From NCBI GenBank assembly GCA_963775575.1, contig CAVZJG010000003.1, positions 186,001 through 250,000 on the forward strand: a stretch of DNA of 64,000 nucleotides, given 5' to 3'. Under the pieces are notes generated by a model, which was not told where the DNA came from, searched no databases, and worked only from the letters and a program-made list of their open reading frames with translations. Source of the DNA: Roseiarcus sp963775575 (GTDB lineage: Bacteria; Pseudomonadota; Alphaproteobacteria; Rhizobiales; Beijerinckiaceae). Both the position numbers and the translations under genes were made by a program. Below are positions 55,088-64,000 of this stretch, piece by piece (position 1 is the stretch's first letter; every line of letters begins with the position of its first letter).

Positions 55088-56170
55088 TCAGGGCGGTGGA
55101 AGCATCGAATCGCGGACTACGGCCGTCAGCTCCCGGTAGGCCTCGATGAACGACCGCAACGTCCTGACGGTCGCGCCGTAGCGGTCGAATTCCGGAACGG
55201 AAAGGCCGTCTTCGTCGTAGGCGCGGCGGAACTCGGGGAACTTCCGATGGAGCTCGTCGACGATAGCGGGGTCGACCGGATTGCCCATGCGGGGTTTGAC
55301 CTCGATGTCGGACTTATTGAACTGCACCTGCCACTCGTAGGGAATCGTCAAAATGACGTCGCCGCCGATGAGCTCCGACCAGTGCATGTGGTGGCGATAG
55401 GCTGCGGCCAGCAGCCGGGCGCGGTATCCGCGCGCCTTAAAGATGCCGTAGGCCTTCTTGATGACGGCGATGCCGCCCCAATCGAGATGGCCCGGCGTAA
55501 TCGTGACGCCCTCGCGCTTGGCGACCACTTTCAGCCAGTCGTCCAGTCGCCCGATCATGATGGTGCAGACCGGCCGCATGCCGGACACGTCGTGACCCTC
55601 CTTGGCGCGGCGGTCGAGACCGCGCTCCACGGCCTCCGCCACCGCGATGGCCTGCGGCAGCGTGAAGCTGACGGTGGCGTTGATGTTGACGCCGAGGCGG
55701 GTCGCTTCCTCGATGCCGGCGACGCCGGCGGCGGTCGCCGGAAGTTTGACCTGAATGTTCGGCGCGAGCCCGCTAAAATGGACCGCTTGTTCCACAAGCT
55801 TGGCGGTATCCATGTAGTTGACCGGGTTGGTCTGCACGGACAGGCGCCCTTTCAGTCCCTTCTCCCGCTCGAACACCGGCAGCAGCATCTCGGCGCCGCG
55901 CAGCCCCATCTCCTCAATCAGCTTCCAGGCGATCATGTCTTCGGTCGCCGTCGGGTTCTCGGCTACCAACTGTCGAAGCTTCCCCTTCCAGGCGTCGAAT
56001 TCCTTGCGGAGGACCGTAAGAACGATAGATGGATTGGTCGTCGCGCCCACGGCGCCGTTGCCGATTGCGTATTCGAGCTCGCGCGGCGAGCAGGAGTCGT
56101 TCCAAACATCGGTCGGCGCGCCGTGCACCGTCCGATACAATGGCGACACGTTGGGGGGGGAAATGGCCAC
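55088..56170 (-). CDS. Transaldolase-family protein
   Basis: A 360-residue class I aldolase of the transaldolase family: NDSCSPRELEYAI, GAVGATTNPSIV (about residues 40-51), LSVQTNPVNYMDTAKLVEQA, the Schiff-base lysine in APNIQVKLPAT (about residue 142), and the NATVSFTLPQAIAVAEAVE segment. The start is the GTG at 56170 with GAGGAGAGGA upstream. In an inositol island it could move a dihydroxyacetone unit, or simply feed pentose phosphates; its role there is not established. It runs towards the second dehydrogenase gene. Confidence 0.9.
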   Translation of the reverse strand: MAISPPNVSPLYRTVHGAPTDVWNDSCSPRELEYAIGNGAVGATTNPSIVLTVLRKEFDAWKGKLRQLVAENPTATEDMIAWKLIEEMGLRGAEMLLPVFEREKGLKGRLSVQTNPVNYMDTAKLVEQAVHFSGLAPNIQVKLPATAAGVAGIEEATRLGVNINATVSFTLPQAIAVAEAVERGLDRRAKEGHDVSGMRPVCTIMIGRLDDWLKVVAKREGVTITPGHLDWGGIAVIKKAYGIFKARGYRARLLAAAYRHHMHWSELIGGDVILTIPYEWQVQFNKSDIEVKPRMGNPVDPAIVDELHRKFPEFRRAYDEDGLSVPEFDRYGATVRTLRSFIEAYRELTAVVRDSMLPPP

Positions 56171-56707
56171 GTCAGTCCTCTCCTCGTTCGTTTGCGCCGA
56201 GTTTTTCGGCTGCTGTCAAAACCTAACGCAAGCTCGCGGCACGATCATTCCATATGATAGCAGAAATGGATCAGGCCGTCCATCTCGATTTCGACGAATC
56301 GCGTTCTTGCCCTGCAGCAGTCCGCCGCGATCCTTTCGGGAGTCGTTCATAGCCCAACTGTGAATAGGGTTGCCGCGTTGACCCCACCGTCCCCGGGAAA
56401 AGCAATAAGCTCCGCCGCGGATCAGCGCCGGACGCCCCGGCCAATTCACAGGACTCGCTGAGGCCCGACTATGGGCCGGGTCGCCGCGTCGTTCGCGAAA
56501 ACTTCGGCAGCGCAATCGATCTCGACACAGCGTGGAAGCGCACGAGCGAAGTCGACCACAACTTGCTCTCGGTCCGTCTCAATGAGCCGCCGCCTGACGG
56601 CCCGTTCGACGCCCCCCCTGTGTTGTTCGATGTCGGCACTCGCGCGATCCCGATCTTGTCGCCTCTGCCAGGCGTGAGGCGTCGGCCTCGGATGTCGCGC
56701 TCTCGCG
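56171..56707. other. Region right of the transaldolase gene
   Basis: About 540 bases without a complete gene. A plus-strand open stretch near 56470-56660 (AIDLDTAWKRTSEVDHNLLS, PPVLFDVGTRAIPIL) looks protein-like, but no family was recognised and no start is convincing. It directly precedes the iolG fragment, so this is probably decayed coding sequence. Confidence 0.4.
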
Positions 56708-56862
56708 ATGGGGCTGACAGTTGGCTTGTTGGGCGCCTGGCGTATTGGTCGGGTGCACGCAAAGGCTGTCGTTGGCCTGGCGGCAATGGCGGACATCATT
56801 CCCGAGGCGGCAAGGACGATCGCCAAGAGTCATATGGAGAAGGTCCGCAGCGTCGAGGGTGG
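56708..56862 (+). pseudogene. Fragment of an iolG-like gene
   Basis: GLTVGLLGAWRIGRVHAKAV, then ADIIPEAARTIAKSH and EKVRSVEG line up with the first 55 residues of iolG (GLRFGLLGAGRIGTVHAGAV, ADAIPAAAEAIARSH, EVRSVE), with a gap of about eight residues in the middle. A key glycine of the Rossmann motif is replaced by tryptophan. The rest of the gene is absent. It marks the right side of the inositol island. Confidence 0.75.
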
Positions 56863-57160
56863 GTCCCGCAAAAGCGCGATCAAGCAAGAAATCGTGATGC
56901 CGATTGGCGTTGGCGTGTCAATTCGCTCGGAACCGTCTCCCCTTTTTCGCTTTGAATATTGGCCGCCGGAGCTGGCGGTTGCAGTCGCCCGGCGGCGTAG
57001 CTGGGCGCGCCAACACAATCAATAACGTAGCGATATCTCACGCGACTCTGTCACAATGCGGCGGCCGCACGCGCGCGCGGCCTTTCGACCGCGGGGGGGC
57101 GTGTTGAAAGCAACAGGCATTGCCCGCAGCGTCGATTTGGTTCCAATCCGGGAGATCAGA

Positions 57161-57409
57161 ATGCGGAAGATTATCGGCGCGGGCGTAGCCGTTGGCGCGA
57201 TGCTGTGCTTCATGGGGACGGTCATGGCCGCCGAGCAGCCTCATATGGAAGCGACGTTGCAGCTCCTCGAGAATGCCAAGCATGAAATTGAAATCGCCGA
57301 TCAATTCAAGGATCACGGCGGTCACGCCGGAGAAGCGACGCGGCTGATCAACGAAGCCATCCATGAAGTCAGAGAAGGCATCCGTTATCGCGACGAGCAC
57401 GGGAAATAA
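57161..57409 (+). CDS. Small periplasmic helical protein
   Basis: An 82-residue exported protein. A signal peptide (IIGAGVAVGAMLCFMGTVMA, cut at about residue 23) is followed by about 58 residues forming two amphipathic helices: MEATLQLLENAKHEIEIADQ and AGEATRLINEAIHEVREGI. A histidine-rich turn, KDHGGHAGE, could bind metal. Similar small proteins are known from rhizobia without an assigned function. The ATG at 57161 has GGGAGAT upstream; the open frame before it is not signal-like. Confidence 0.75.
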   Translation: MRKIIGAGVAVGAMLCFMGTVMAAEQPHMEATLQLLENAKHEIEIADQFKDHGGHAGEATRLINEAIHEVREGIRYRDEHGK

Positions 57410-57887
57410 GCGAACGTCAAAGCGCGAGGGATGCTTGCGCGCTTTGCCGCCAATAAAGTCGGCCGCCGGGTCGCCCGGCGGCCGGTTTGCATGCAGGCGA
57501 GCGCGGCATTCGCGCTGGCTGCTTCGGATTACGTTGGGATTGCGTTGGCGGCCTGTTCAACCTCCGTTTCGGGTCCGGCGGCTCGCAGCAACGGGGCTAA
57601 GCGAGCCGCAATCCGGCGATTTTCTCCTGTCGCAACGCCGGTTCGACCTCCCCCCGCGGCGCCTCTCGCGTCGTTTTCGCCAGCGCCCGGGCTGCGACGA
57701 CCCTGCGGCCGATTGTCCATCCTTCGTTGGTGCGAATATCGTTTGCCGGGCGCCGCGCCCTACTTGACGCCACCGCGCCTCGGGCGCTTGCCTATGCGCA
57801 ATTTTGCGATCGCGCTGCGTCGTTCGCCTCGCTCACCGAGGCCTTCGCGCACGCGAGCGTTGGCGTTTTCGGATGGGAGCTCGGACC
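57410..57887. other. Intergenic region, nothing recognised
   Basis: About 480 GC-rich bases. One open frame crosses it, but it runs into the OmpA gene in another frame and has no family features. Confidence 0.4.
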
Positions 57888-59370
57888 ATGGCTTACGATC
57901 CGCGGAAATGGGCCGGCGGGCTGGCTTTGGCGGGATTGGCGTGGATCGTCGGCGCGTGGTGGGAGACCCCGCGGGTCGAGGCCGATCTCGCTCAGCGCGG
58001 CGCCCAGGCGCTCGGCGCGAAATGGCTGGATAAGCCGGACGTGACCGTTGCCGGCCGCGACGTCTCGCTGTCGGGGGCGGCGTTCACGGCCTTGAGCGCC
58101 GAAACGGCGGCGGACGCCGTCCAGAGCGTCTGGGGCGTGCGTCTGGTCAACGACGACGCGACGACGCTGATCCCGCCGGCCAGTCCCTACGTCTGGTCCG
58201 CGAAGCGCGAGGGCGCCGAGCTTTCCCTCGCGGGCGACGCGCCCGACCCCGATGCGCGCGCGGCGATCCTCGCCGCGGCCAAGGCGATCGAGGGCGCCGA
58301 AGTCGCCGACCGCATGACTTACGCGCGCGGGCGATCCGCGGGCCTGACCGCGGGCGCCGCTTTCGCGCTTCACGAACTCGCGCTGATGTCGACGGGCGCC
58401 GCCGACCTCGCGGACGGCGCGTTGACGCTCAGCGGCGCGGCGGCCGATTCGGACGCTTACCTGCGCGCCGTCGCGGCGTTGGCCACGCCGCCGGACGGCG
58501 TGACGCTGGCCGACGCGGATATCGTCCCGCCGCTCGCCAAGCCTTTCGTCTTCTCGGCGGCCAGCGGTCAGGGGAAGCTCGAGCCTGACGGGCGAAGCGC
58601 CCTCGATCGCCGCGCGCGACGCGATCGCGGCCGACGCCGAGGCGGCGTTCCCCGACGCCAAGATCGAAGACGCCCTTTCGATCGCCTCCGGCGCGCCCGC
58701 CGGCGATTTCGCCGCCGACGCCAAGTTCGCGCTGACGCAACTGGCGGCGCTCGCGAGCGGCAAAGCCGCGCTGAGCGATTCCGACTTCTCGCTCGAGGGC
58801 GTCGCGGCGAGCGACGCCGCCGCCGATGCGGCTGAGGCAGCCGTGGCGGCTCTGCCGCAAGGGCTCAAATTGGCCGTCTTCGGCGTCGAGCGGCCCGCGC
58901 CGCCGCCGGAGCCCCCGCCGGCCCCCGCCGTGGTCGCGCCGCCGCCGGAGCCCGCGCCGGCGCGCGCCGTCGTCGCGCCGGCGCCGTCCGGACCGCCGCT
59001 CGACGTCGATGCGTGCCAGGATGAATTCAAGCAGGCTCTCGACAGCGCGCGAATCCATTTCGAAACGGCGAGCGCGACGATTTCGCCCGCCTCGGATGCG
59101 CTGCTGCAGACGCTGGCCGCGATCGCGCTGCGCTGCCAGAGCGGCCGCATCGAAATCTCCGGCCACGCCGACGACCAAGGCGACGACGCGGCCAACGACC
59201 AGCTGTCGAAAGACCGGGCCGAGGCGGTGCTCGCCTATTTCGTCGCCGCCGGCGTGCCGGCGGACCGGCTGACCGCGGTCGGTTACGGCGCGTCGAGGCC
59301 GGTCGCTTCGAACGACACGGAAGAGGGCCAAGCGCAGAGCCGGCGCATCGAGTTCTCGGTAAAGGAGTAG
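57888..59370 (+). pseudogene. OmpA-family protein gene with one frameshift
   Basis: The first frame (from the ATG at 57888, GGGAG upstream) encodes an N-terminal membrane anchor (WAGGLALAGLAWIVGAWW) and several BON-like repeats such as KPDVTVAGRDVSLSGAAF and ADLADGALTLSGAAA. At about 58584, in CTCGAGCCTGACGGGC, one base is in excess; the next frame continues GEAPSIAARDAIAADAEAAF and ends with an OmpA/MotB peptidoglycan-binding domain: IHFETASATISP, IEISGHADDQGDD, LSKDRAEAVLAYF, VGYGASRPVA. Restored, it has about 494 residues. The clean continuation suggests either a recent mutation or an assembly error. Confidence 0.82.
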
Positions 59371-59446
59371 CGGCGCCGACCGCGTCGCCCATCGTTCGCG
59401 TTGTTTTCGGATCGGGCGCCGTCGCGGCGGCGCGGGAGCAGGCGCT

Positions 59447-60295
59447 ATGGCTTACGATTTTTCGTTCCTGTGGGTTTGGTCGCTCGTCATCTTGATCATC
59501 GGCGGCGCGACGGGGTGGCTGACGAGCGCGAAGAGCGCGCCGGGGCGCCGGCGCCTCGGCTGGCCGCTCTTCGCGCTGATCGTCTTCGTTCTCGGGCTCC
59601 TCGCAGCGTGGCTGCATTGGCTGCCGGGCCGCCCCGGCTTCTGGCTCGAGACGGCGCTGTTCTGCTTCGCCAGTTTCGTCGTCGGCTGCCTCCTCGGCGG
59701 CTGGCTGAAATCGGCGACGGCGTCGCGAGCCGCCCCCGCGGCCGAGCCGGCGGCGCCGACGCCCGCCGGCAAGCCCGCGGCTGAACGCCCGATCGCGGCC
59801 AAGCCCGCCGCAGCCGCGCCGAGCGCCCCGCCGCCGAAGCCCGCCGCCGAGCCGGCGCGCGCCCCCGCTTCGCCTGCGCCGACGGCCGCTGCCGCCGAGC
59901 CGGCCGCGATGGGTCCCGTCCCGGGCGAGGAGAAGCACCCCGGCGCGCGGCCGCTCGGCCTCGTCGCCGCACGCGGCGGCAAAGCCGACGATCTGCAGCT
60001 CATCAAAGGCGTCGGCCCGCAAAACGAGCGGCGCCTGCACGCGCTCGGCGTTTGGCACTGGGCGCAAATCGCCGCCTGGACGCACGACAACGCGCTCTGG
60101 GTCGGCAGCTACCTCGCCTTTCCCGGGCGCATCGAACGCGAGCGATGGATCGCCCAGGCGCGCACGTTGGCGCACGGCGGCCAGACCGCGTTCGCGGCGC
60201 GCGTCGCCCGGGGCGAAGTCGCGGGAAAAACCGACCAGCCCGCCCACGACGCGCCCGGCGCCGCGGGTCGTCCCAAGACCCATCCACGTCATTGA
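59447..60295 (+). CDS. Membrane protein with C-terminal helix-hairpin-helix domain
   Basis: A 282-residue protein with three hydrophobic segments in the first 90 residues (WVWSLVILIIGGATGWL, FALIVFVLGLLAAWL, LFCFASFVVGCLLGGWL), a long Ala/Pro linker (about 93-165), and a C-terminal domain: DDLQLIKGVGPQNERRLHAL, then GVWHWAQIAAWT and ARTLAHGG. The last part matches the helix-hairpin-helix module often attached to complex I NuoE subunits in alphaproteobacteria. It follows the OmpA-type gene closely, and both may act at the envelope. Confidence 0.8.
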   Translation: MAYDFSFLWVWSLVILIIGGATGWLTSAKSAPGRRRLGWPLFALIVFVLGLLAAWLHWLPGRPGFWLETALFCFASFVVGCLLGGWLKSATASRAAPAAEPAAPTPAGKPAAERPIAAKPAAAAPSAPPPKPAAEPARAPASPAPTAAAAEPAAMGPVPGEEKHPGARPLGLVAARGGKADDLQLIKGVGPQNERRLHALGVWHWAQIAAWTHDNALWVGSYLAFPGRIERERWIAQARTLAHGGQTAFAARVARGEVAGKTDQPAHDAPGAAGRPKTHPRH

Positions 60296-60637
60296 CGATC
60301 GCGAGGCGCGACGGACTCGCCTCGCGCTTACGCCGACGGCGTCCGACGCTCCCTCGGCGCCGCCCTGCGGCAAATCGTCTCTCGGCGCGGCCCGCCGCCT
60401 TGCCGGCGCGTCCGCCGCCGCCGCGCGCGTCCGGCGGCCCGCCCCATCGCCCGCCGGGTCCGCCGCGCAAGGCGAAGATGTAGCGAGGTTTTTGCTGTTC
60501 TTTCGGCGCGAATCAGGTTAGGAACGTCGTATTGTCCGTAATGCGCGTCAACAAAATTAGGTAATTCTGGATTAACCATTCCGCCACGCTTGCGCTTTAT
60601 GTTCCCGTCCGTGCAAAGTCCGCGTGAGGGGATATTC
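60296..60637. other. Leader region of the glycogen synthase gene
   Basis: About 340 bases without a gene; the part from 60490 is AT-richer and probably holds the promoter, but no clear hexamer pair stands out. Confidence 0.4.
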
Positions 60638-62173
60638 GTGATCAAGCCGGCCGTCGGCGCCGCCAGCGTCTCGACCATCGACGCAAGACCGGCGCGCGCA
60701 CGCCCATCGGCGCGCGTCTATGCGTTGGCGCCGCTGCGGCCGCGCGTGCTGTTCGTCACCTCCGAAATGAGCGATTTCGTGCAAGCGGGCGGTCTCGGCG
60801 CCGTTTCGGCCGCGCTGCCGCGCGCGATGAAGCGATACTGCGACGTCCGCGTGATGCTGCCCGGCTATCGACAGGTGCTCGAGCGGGCGCGAAGGATGGA
60901 GATCGTCGCGCATCTGCCGGGCGCGGGCGCCGTCCCTCCTTGCTCGATCGGCATGACCACGCTCGCCGACGGCCTGATCGTCTATGTCGTGCTGTGCGAG
61001 GAGCTGTTTAGGCGCGACGGCTCCCCCTACGCCGACGCGGGCGGCGCCGACTTTTCCGACAACGACCTGCGCTTCGCGCGCCTGAGCATGGCCGCCGCGC
61101 AATGGACCGCGCCCGGTCGCCACGACTGGCGGCCCGCCAGCCTGCACCTGAACGACTGGCAGACGGCTCTGGCGGCCGGCTATCTCGCCTGGAGCGGCGC
61201 CGACGCGCCGGCGCTGCTGACGATCCACAATCTCGCCCATCAGGGATTGTTCGAGGCCTCGCGCTTGGGCGCTCTGGCCATTCCCTCGCGGGCGTTCACC
61301 ATGCAGGGCGTCGAATTCTTCGGCCGCATTTCTTTCCTCAAGGCGGGACTGAACTACGCCGCGCAGCTCGTCACCGTCAGCGCGACTTACGCCGAAGAAA
61401 TCACCCGGGCGGAATTCGGCTGCGGGCTCGACGGCCTGTTGTCCGAGCGCGCGGCGCAAGGGCGCTTGAGCGGCATCCTCAACGGCGTCGACGAATCGTG
61501 GGATCCGCGAAAGGACCGCAATTGCCCCTATCTCTACGACCCCCAGCGCTGGAAGGGCCGTTACGCCGACTATGTGCGCGGCATGTTCGGATTGTCGCTG
61601 TGGCGCGCGCCGCTGTTTTCCTTCGTATCGCGGCTGGTTCACCAAAAGGGCGTCGATCTCGTCCTCCACGCGGGCGAACGCATCGCCGATCTCGGCGGCC
61701 AGCTGGTCGTCATGGGGCGGGGAGAGCCGGAGATGGAGGGCGCGCTGGCCGCGCTCGGCGCGCGCCGCCGCGACGCCGTCGGCGTGCGCATCGGCTTCGA
61801 CGCCGAGGATGCGCGCGCGCTGTTCGCGGGCAGCGATTTCGTTCTGATGCCGTCACGTTTCGAACCGTGCGGCCTGAGCCAGATGTACGCTCAGCGTTTC
61901 GGCGCGATCCCGATCGCGCATCGCACCGGCGGCCTCAGCGAAACGATCCAGGACGGCAAGACCGGGTTCCTGTTCGACGAGCCCGAAATCGCCGACCTCG
62001 ACGAAGCGATCCGCCGCGCGCTGGAGGCTTACGGCTCCAACCAGCGCCTCTACGAACTGCGCCGCGCCGCGATGGCGGTTCGGTACGACTGGGACGACAG
62101 CGCGCAACGCTACGGCGCGCTCCACCGCGCGCTCGACAGCGCGCGGGCCGGCGCGATGCAGGCGCGCCCGTGA
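60638..62173 (+). CDS. glgA: Glycogen synthase (GT5)
   Basis: Adds glucose from ADP-glucose to the growing α-1,4-glucan. The 511-residue product shows VLFVTSEMSDFVQAGGLGAV (ADP-glucose lysine site varied: KxGGL appears as QAGGL), LHLNDWQTAL, TIHNLAHQG, a linker with ILNGVDESWDPRKD, FVSRLVHQKGVDL, and the C-terminal acceptor loop SRFEPCGLSQMYA. The GTG at 60638 has GAGGGGA upstream; an ATG at 60599 is an alternative. The usual KxGGL lysine being Gln is worth noting. No other glg genes are nearby. Confidence 0.9.
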   Translation: MIKPAVGAASVSTIDARPARARPSARVYALAPLRPRVLFVTSEMSDFVQAGGLGAVSAALPRAMKRYCDVRVMLPGYRQVLERARRMEIVAHLPGAGAVPPCSIGMTTLADGLIVYVVLCEELFRRDGSPYADAGGADFSDNDLRFARLSMAAAQWTAPGRHDWRPASLHLNDWQTALAAGYLAWSGADAPALLTIHNLAHQGLFEASRLGALAIPSRAFTMQGVEFFGRISFLKAGLNYAAQLVTVSATYAEEITRAEFGCGLDGLLSERAAQGRLSGILNGVDESWDPRKDRNCPYLYDPQRWKGRYADYVRGMFGLSLWRAPLFSFVSRLVHQKGVDLVLHAGERIADLGGQLVVMGRGEPEMEGALAALGARRRDAVGVRIGFDAEDARALFAGSDFVLMPSRFEPCGLSQMYAQRFGAIPIAHRTGGLSETIQDGKTGFLFDEPEIADLDEAIRRALEAYGSNQRLYELRRAAMAVRYDWDDSAQRYGALHRALDSARAGAMQARP

Positions 62174-62263
62174 CGATCGTCGCGCGCCGAGCGTCGGCGG
62201 CGCCGCATTTTCGTTTTGACGGATCCTCGCGTATAACCGCGTCCCGACAAGCGAGGCCCAGCG

Positions 62264-63208
62264 ATGAGCGAAGAGATCGGAATTGTCGGCCTCGGTCCGG
62301 TCGGCGCGGCGACGGCGTCGATCCTGAGCGCGCGGGGAAGCGCGGTGCGGATCGCGCAGCGCGCGGCGCCGTCGGCCATGCCCGCCGGCGCGTCCTTCGT
62401 CCGCTGCGACGCGCTCGACGAGAAGTCGGCGCGCGCCGCGATCGCCGGGTTGCGGCAGGTCGTGCTGGCGATCGGATTTCCCTATGTCGGCGCGCTGTGG
62501 CGCGCGGCGTGGCCGCGGGCGATGACGAATTTCGTCGAGGCCTGCGCGGCGGAGGGCGCGCGCCTCGTCTTCGTCGACAACCTCTATATGTACGGGCCGC
62601 AAACGGCGCCGCTGAGCGAGACGACGCCGCTGACCCCCTAAGGCGTCAAGCCGGCGGCGCGGGTCGAGGTCACGGGCATCTGGCAGGCGGCGAGCGCGGC
62701 CGGGCGGCTGCGCGTCGCAGCGCTGCGGGCGCCCGATTTCTATGGCCCAGGGGCGACCCAATCCCATCTCGGCGATCTCGCGTTCGGCGCGCTCGCCAAG
62801 GGCAAAGCCGCGACCGTGATCGGCTCGCCCGACACGCCGCACGATTTCGCCTATGTCGCGGACTTCGCGCGCGCCGTCGTCGCTTTGCTCGATGCGCCCG
62901 ACGACGCGTTCGGCCAGGCCTGGCATGTCCCCTGCGCGCCGACGCGGACGCCGCGGGAAATTCTGGCGCTCGGCGCGGCGGCGCTGGGCGTCAGGCCGCG
63001 CGTCGTCGGCCTGCCGACATGGGCGCTGGGACCGCTCGGGCTATTCGTTCCGGTCTTAAGCGAAATGCGCGAAATGCGCTTTCAGTGGGACCGGCCCTAC
63101 CGCGTCGACTCCAGCCGCTTTGCTGAGCGCTTCTGGTCCGACGCGACGCCGTTCGAGGTCGGCGCGCCGGCGACGGCGCGGTGGTTCCGCGATCGCGCCG
63201 CGCGTTGA
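62264..63208 (+). pseudogene. NAD-dependent epimerase gene with a single nonsense codon
   Basis: The reading frame starts with a Rossmann motif (GIVGLGPVGAATASILSARG) and continues LVFVDNLYMYGPQTAP to LTP, where a TAA stands at 62639-62641. In the same frame the protein goes on without break: GVKPAARVEVTGIWQAA, ALRAPDFYGPGATQS, then HDFAYVADFARAVVALLDAP, ending WFRDRAAR. SDR epimerases of this type have LTPYG at the stop position, so a Tyr codon (TAC or TAT) has become TAA. Restored length is 314 residues. It is a point-mutated pseudogene or a base-call error. Confidence 0.85.
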
Positions 63209-63299
63209 GGCGCCGCCGGCGGTTTCGTCCTTGGCGCACGGCGGCGACGCGCTATGATGAGGCGGCGCGAAAGTTCGCGCGCTCTCCCGCCGAGCGCCG

Positions 63300-64000
63300 A
63301 TGACCAGGGCCCTGACCATCCGCTCCGTCCAATCGATCGCCGAGGTCGCCGCCGCGGCGTGGGACGCCTGCGCCAATCCGCCGGCGCGCGGCGACGGCGC
63401 GCCGGACGGCGAGCGGTTCAATCCCTTCATCGCGCACGCGTTTCTCCTCGCGCTGGAGCAGTCGCATTCGGTCGGCGGGCGCTCGGGCTGGGTGCCCGCG
63501 CATGTCCTGGTCGAAGATGCGAGCGGCCGCCTCGTCGCGGCGGCGCCGACGTATCTCAAGGCCCACAGCCAGGGCGAATACGTCTTCGACCACGCTTGGG
63601 CGGACGCCTACCAGCGCGCCGGCGGGCGCTATTACCCCAAGCTGCAAGTCGCCGTTCCCTTCACGCCGGTCACCGGCCGGCGCCTGCTGGTCGCGCCCGA
63701 CGCGCCGGCGGGCGCCCGCGAAGCGCTGATCGCGGGCTTGCGCGCGCTGCGCGAGGCGGTCGGCGCCTCCTCGATCCACGTCACCTTCCCCGATCGGCCC
63801 GACGGCGAAGCGCTGCAGGAGGCCGGTTTCGTCTCGCGCGTCGGCGAGCAGTTTCATTTCGTCAACGCCGGCTATCGCGACTTCGACGATTTTCTCGCCG
63901 CGCTCGCCTCGCGCAAGCGCAAAGCGATCAAGCGCGAGCGCCGCGACGCCCTCGGCGACGACGTCTCGGTCGAACTCATCACCGGCGGCGACCTCAAGTC
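63300..64000 (+). CDS. Peptidogalycan biosynthesis / GNAT-type acyltransferase (DUF482), 3' part outside window
   Basis: The 233 visible residues have the family blocks WDACANPPARGDG, NPFIAHAFLLALEQSHSVG, GWVPAHVLVEDASGRLVAAA, YLKAHSQGEYVFDHAWADAY (about residues 82-101), and YYPKLQVAVPFTPVTGRRLL. They belong to the DUF482 group of proteins related to FemAB/GNAT acyltransferases; the substrate is unknown. The ATG at 63300 is the first in frame. The gene continues past the window. Confidence 0.88.
   Translation, partial: MTRALTIRSVQSIAEVAAAAWDACANPPARGDGAPDGERFNPFIAHAFLLALEQSHSVGGRSGWVPAHVLVEDASGRLVAAAPTYLKAHSQGEYVFDHAWADAYQRAGGRYYPKLQVAVPFTPVTGRRLLVAPDAPAGAREALIAGLRALREAVGASSIHVTFPDRPDGEALQEAGFVSRVGEQFHFVNAGYRDFDDFLAALASRKRKAIKRERRDALGDDVSVELITGGDLK

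Noticed and set aside
56446..56826. Minus-strand open frame opposite the iolG fragment
   Set aside because: The plus strand carries recognisable dehydrogenase sequence here, so the minus frame is a shadow.
57431..58033. 200-codon plus-strand open frame
   Set aside because: Composition is uneven, it runs into the OmpA gene in another frame, and no domain or ribosome site supports it.

Overview
The window is 64 kb of a high-GC chromosome from an alphaproteobacterium, most likely of the order Hyphomicrobiales (Rhizobiales). The pointers are a Calvin-type gap-pgk-fba cluster beside tkt/DUF4164/zapA, a cobalamin-dependent ribonucleotide reductase (nrdJ), an NDUFA12-type complex I protein next to a DUF2155 protein, an rnc-era pair near lepB, and a rhizobial-type inositol (iol) cluster with an RpiR-family repressor. 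The genus is not resolved from sequence alone.

Layout. 1-4 kb: the start of the division/cell-wall (dcw) cluster on the minus strand (mraZ-rsmH-ftsL-ftsI, ftsI cut by the window edge), then queC. 4.1-7.4 kb: a MITE-like repeat element, a frameshifted ATP-grasp gene under a TetR regulator with a visible operator, and dispersed hairpin repeats. 7.4-14.7 kb: central carbon genes gap-(zinc ribbon)-(coiled-coil membrane protein)-pgk-fba and tkt, with zapA divergent. 14.7-18.8 kb: an accessory stretch with repeats, two antitoxin-like genes without toxins, yjbQ, and an AT-richer restriction-modification pair (an M.PvuII-like methylase with an HNH nuclease). 18.9-36 kb: mostly housekeeping genes (nrdJ, complex I accessory protein, MFS exporter, DUF1963, DUF805, an IS5 remnant, PMT mannosyltransferase, slipin, sirtuin, era, rnc, lepB, quinone oxidoreductase) ending in a tRNA-Glu gene.

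36-57 kb: an inositol catabolic island. Two broken genes (an AAA ATPase and a LuxR-type response regulator) lie between the tRNA and the island. The island has iolE and an iolR-like rpiR gene on the minus strand, then iolG-iolC-iolD-iolB, iolA on the opposite strand, an ABC importer (binding protein, ATPase, permease), an IolI-like isomerase, a second inositol dehydrogenase, a transaldolase, and a fragment of another iolG. Together these import inositol, oxidise and dehydrate it, open the ring, isomerise and phosphorylate the product, and cleave it to a triose phosphate and malonate semialdehyde, which IolA converts to acetyl-CoA. Sites of the form GGAA-N6-TTCC (one perfect, three with one mismatch) lie in the control regions and probably bind the RpiR-type repressor.

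57-64 kb: a small secreted helical protein, a frameshifted OmpA-type gene, a membrane protein with a helix-hairpin-helix domain, glycogen synthase, an epimerase gene stopped by a single nonsense codon, and the beginning of a peptidogalycan biosynthesis-type acyltransferase. Three single-site lesions in otherwise intact genes (about 5.45, 58.58 and 62.64 kb) could be true pseudogenes or assembly errors.
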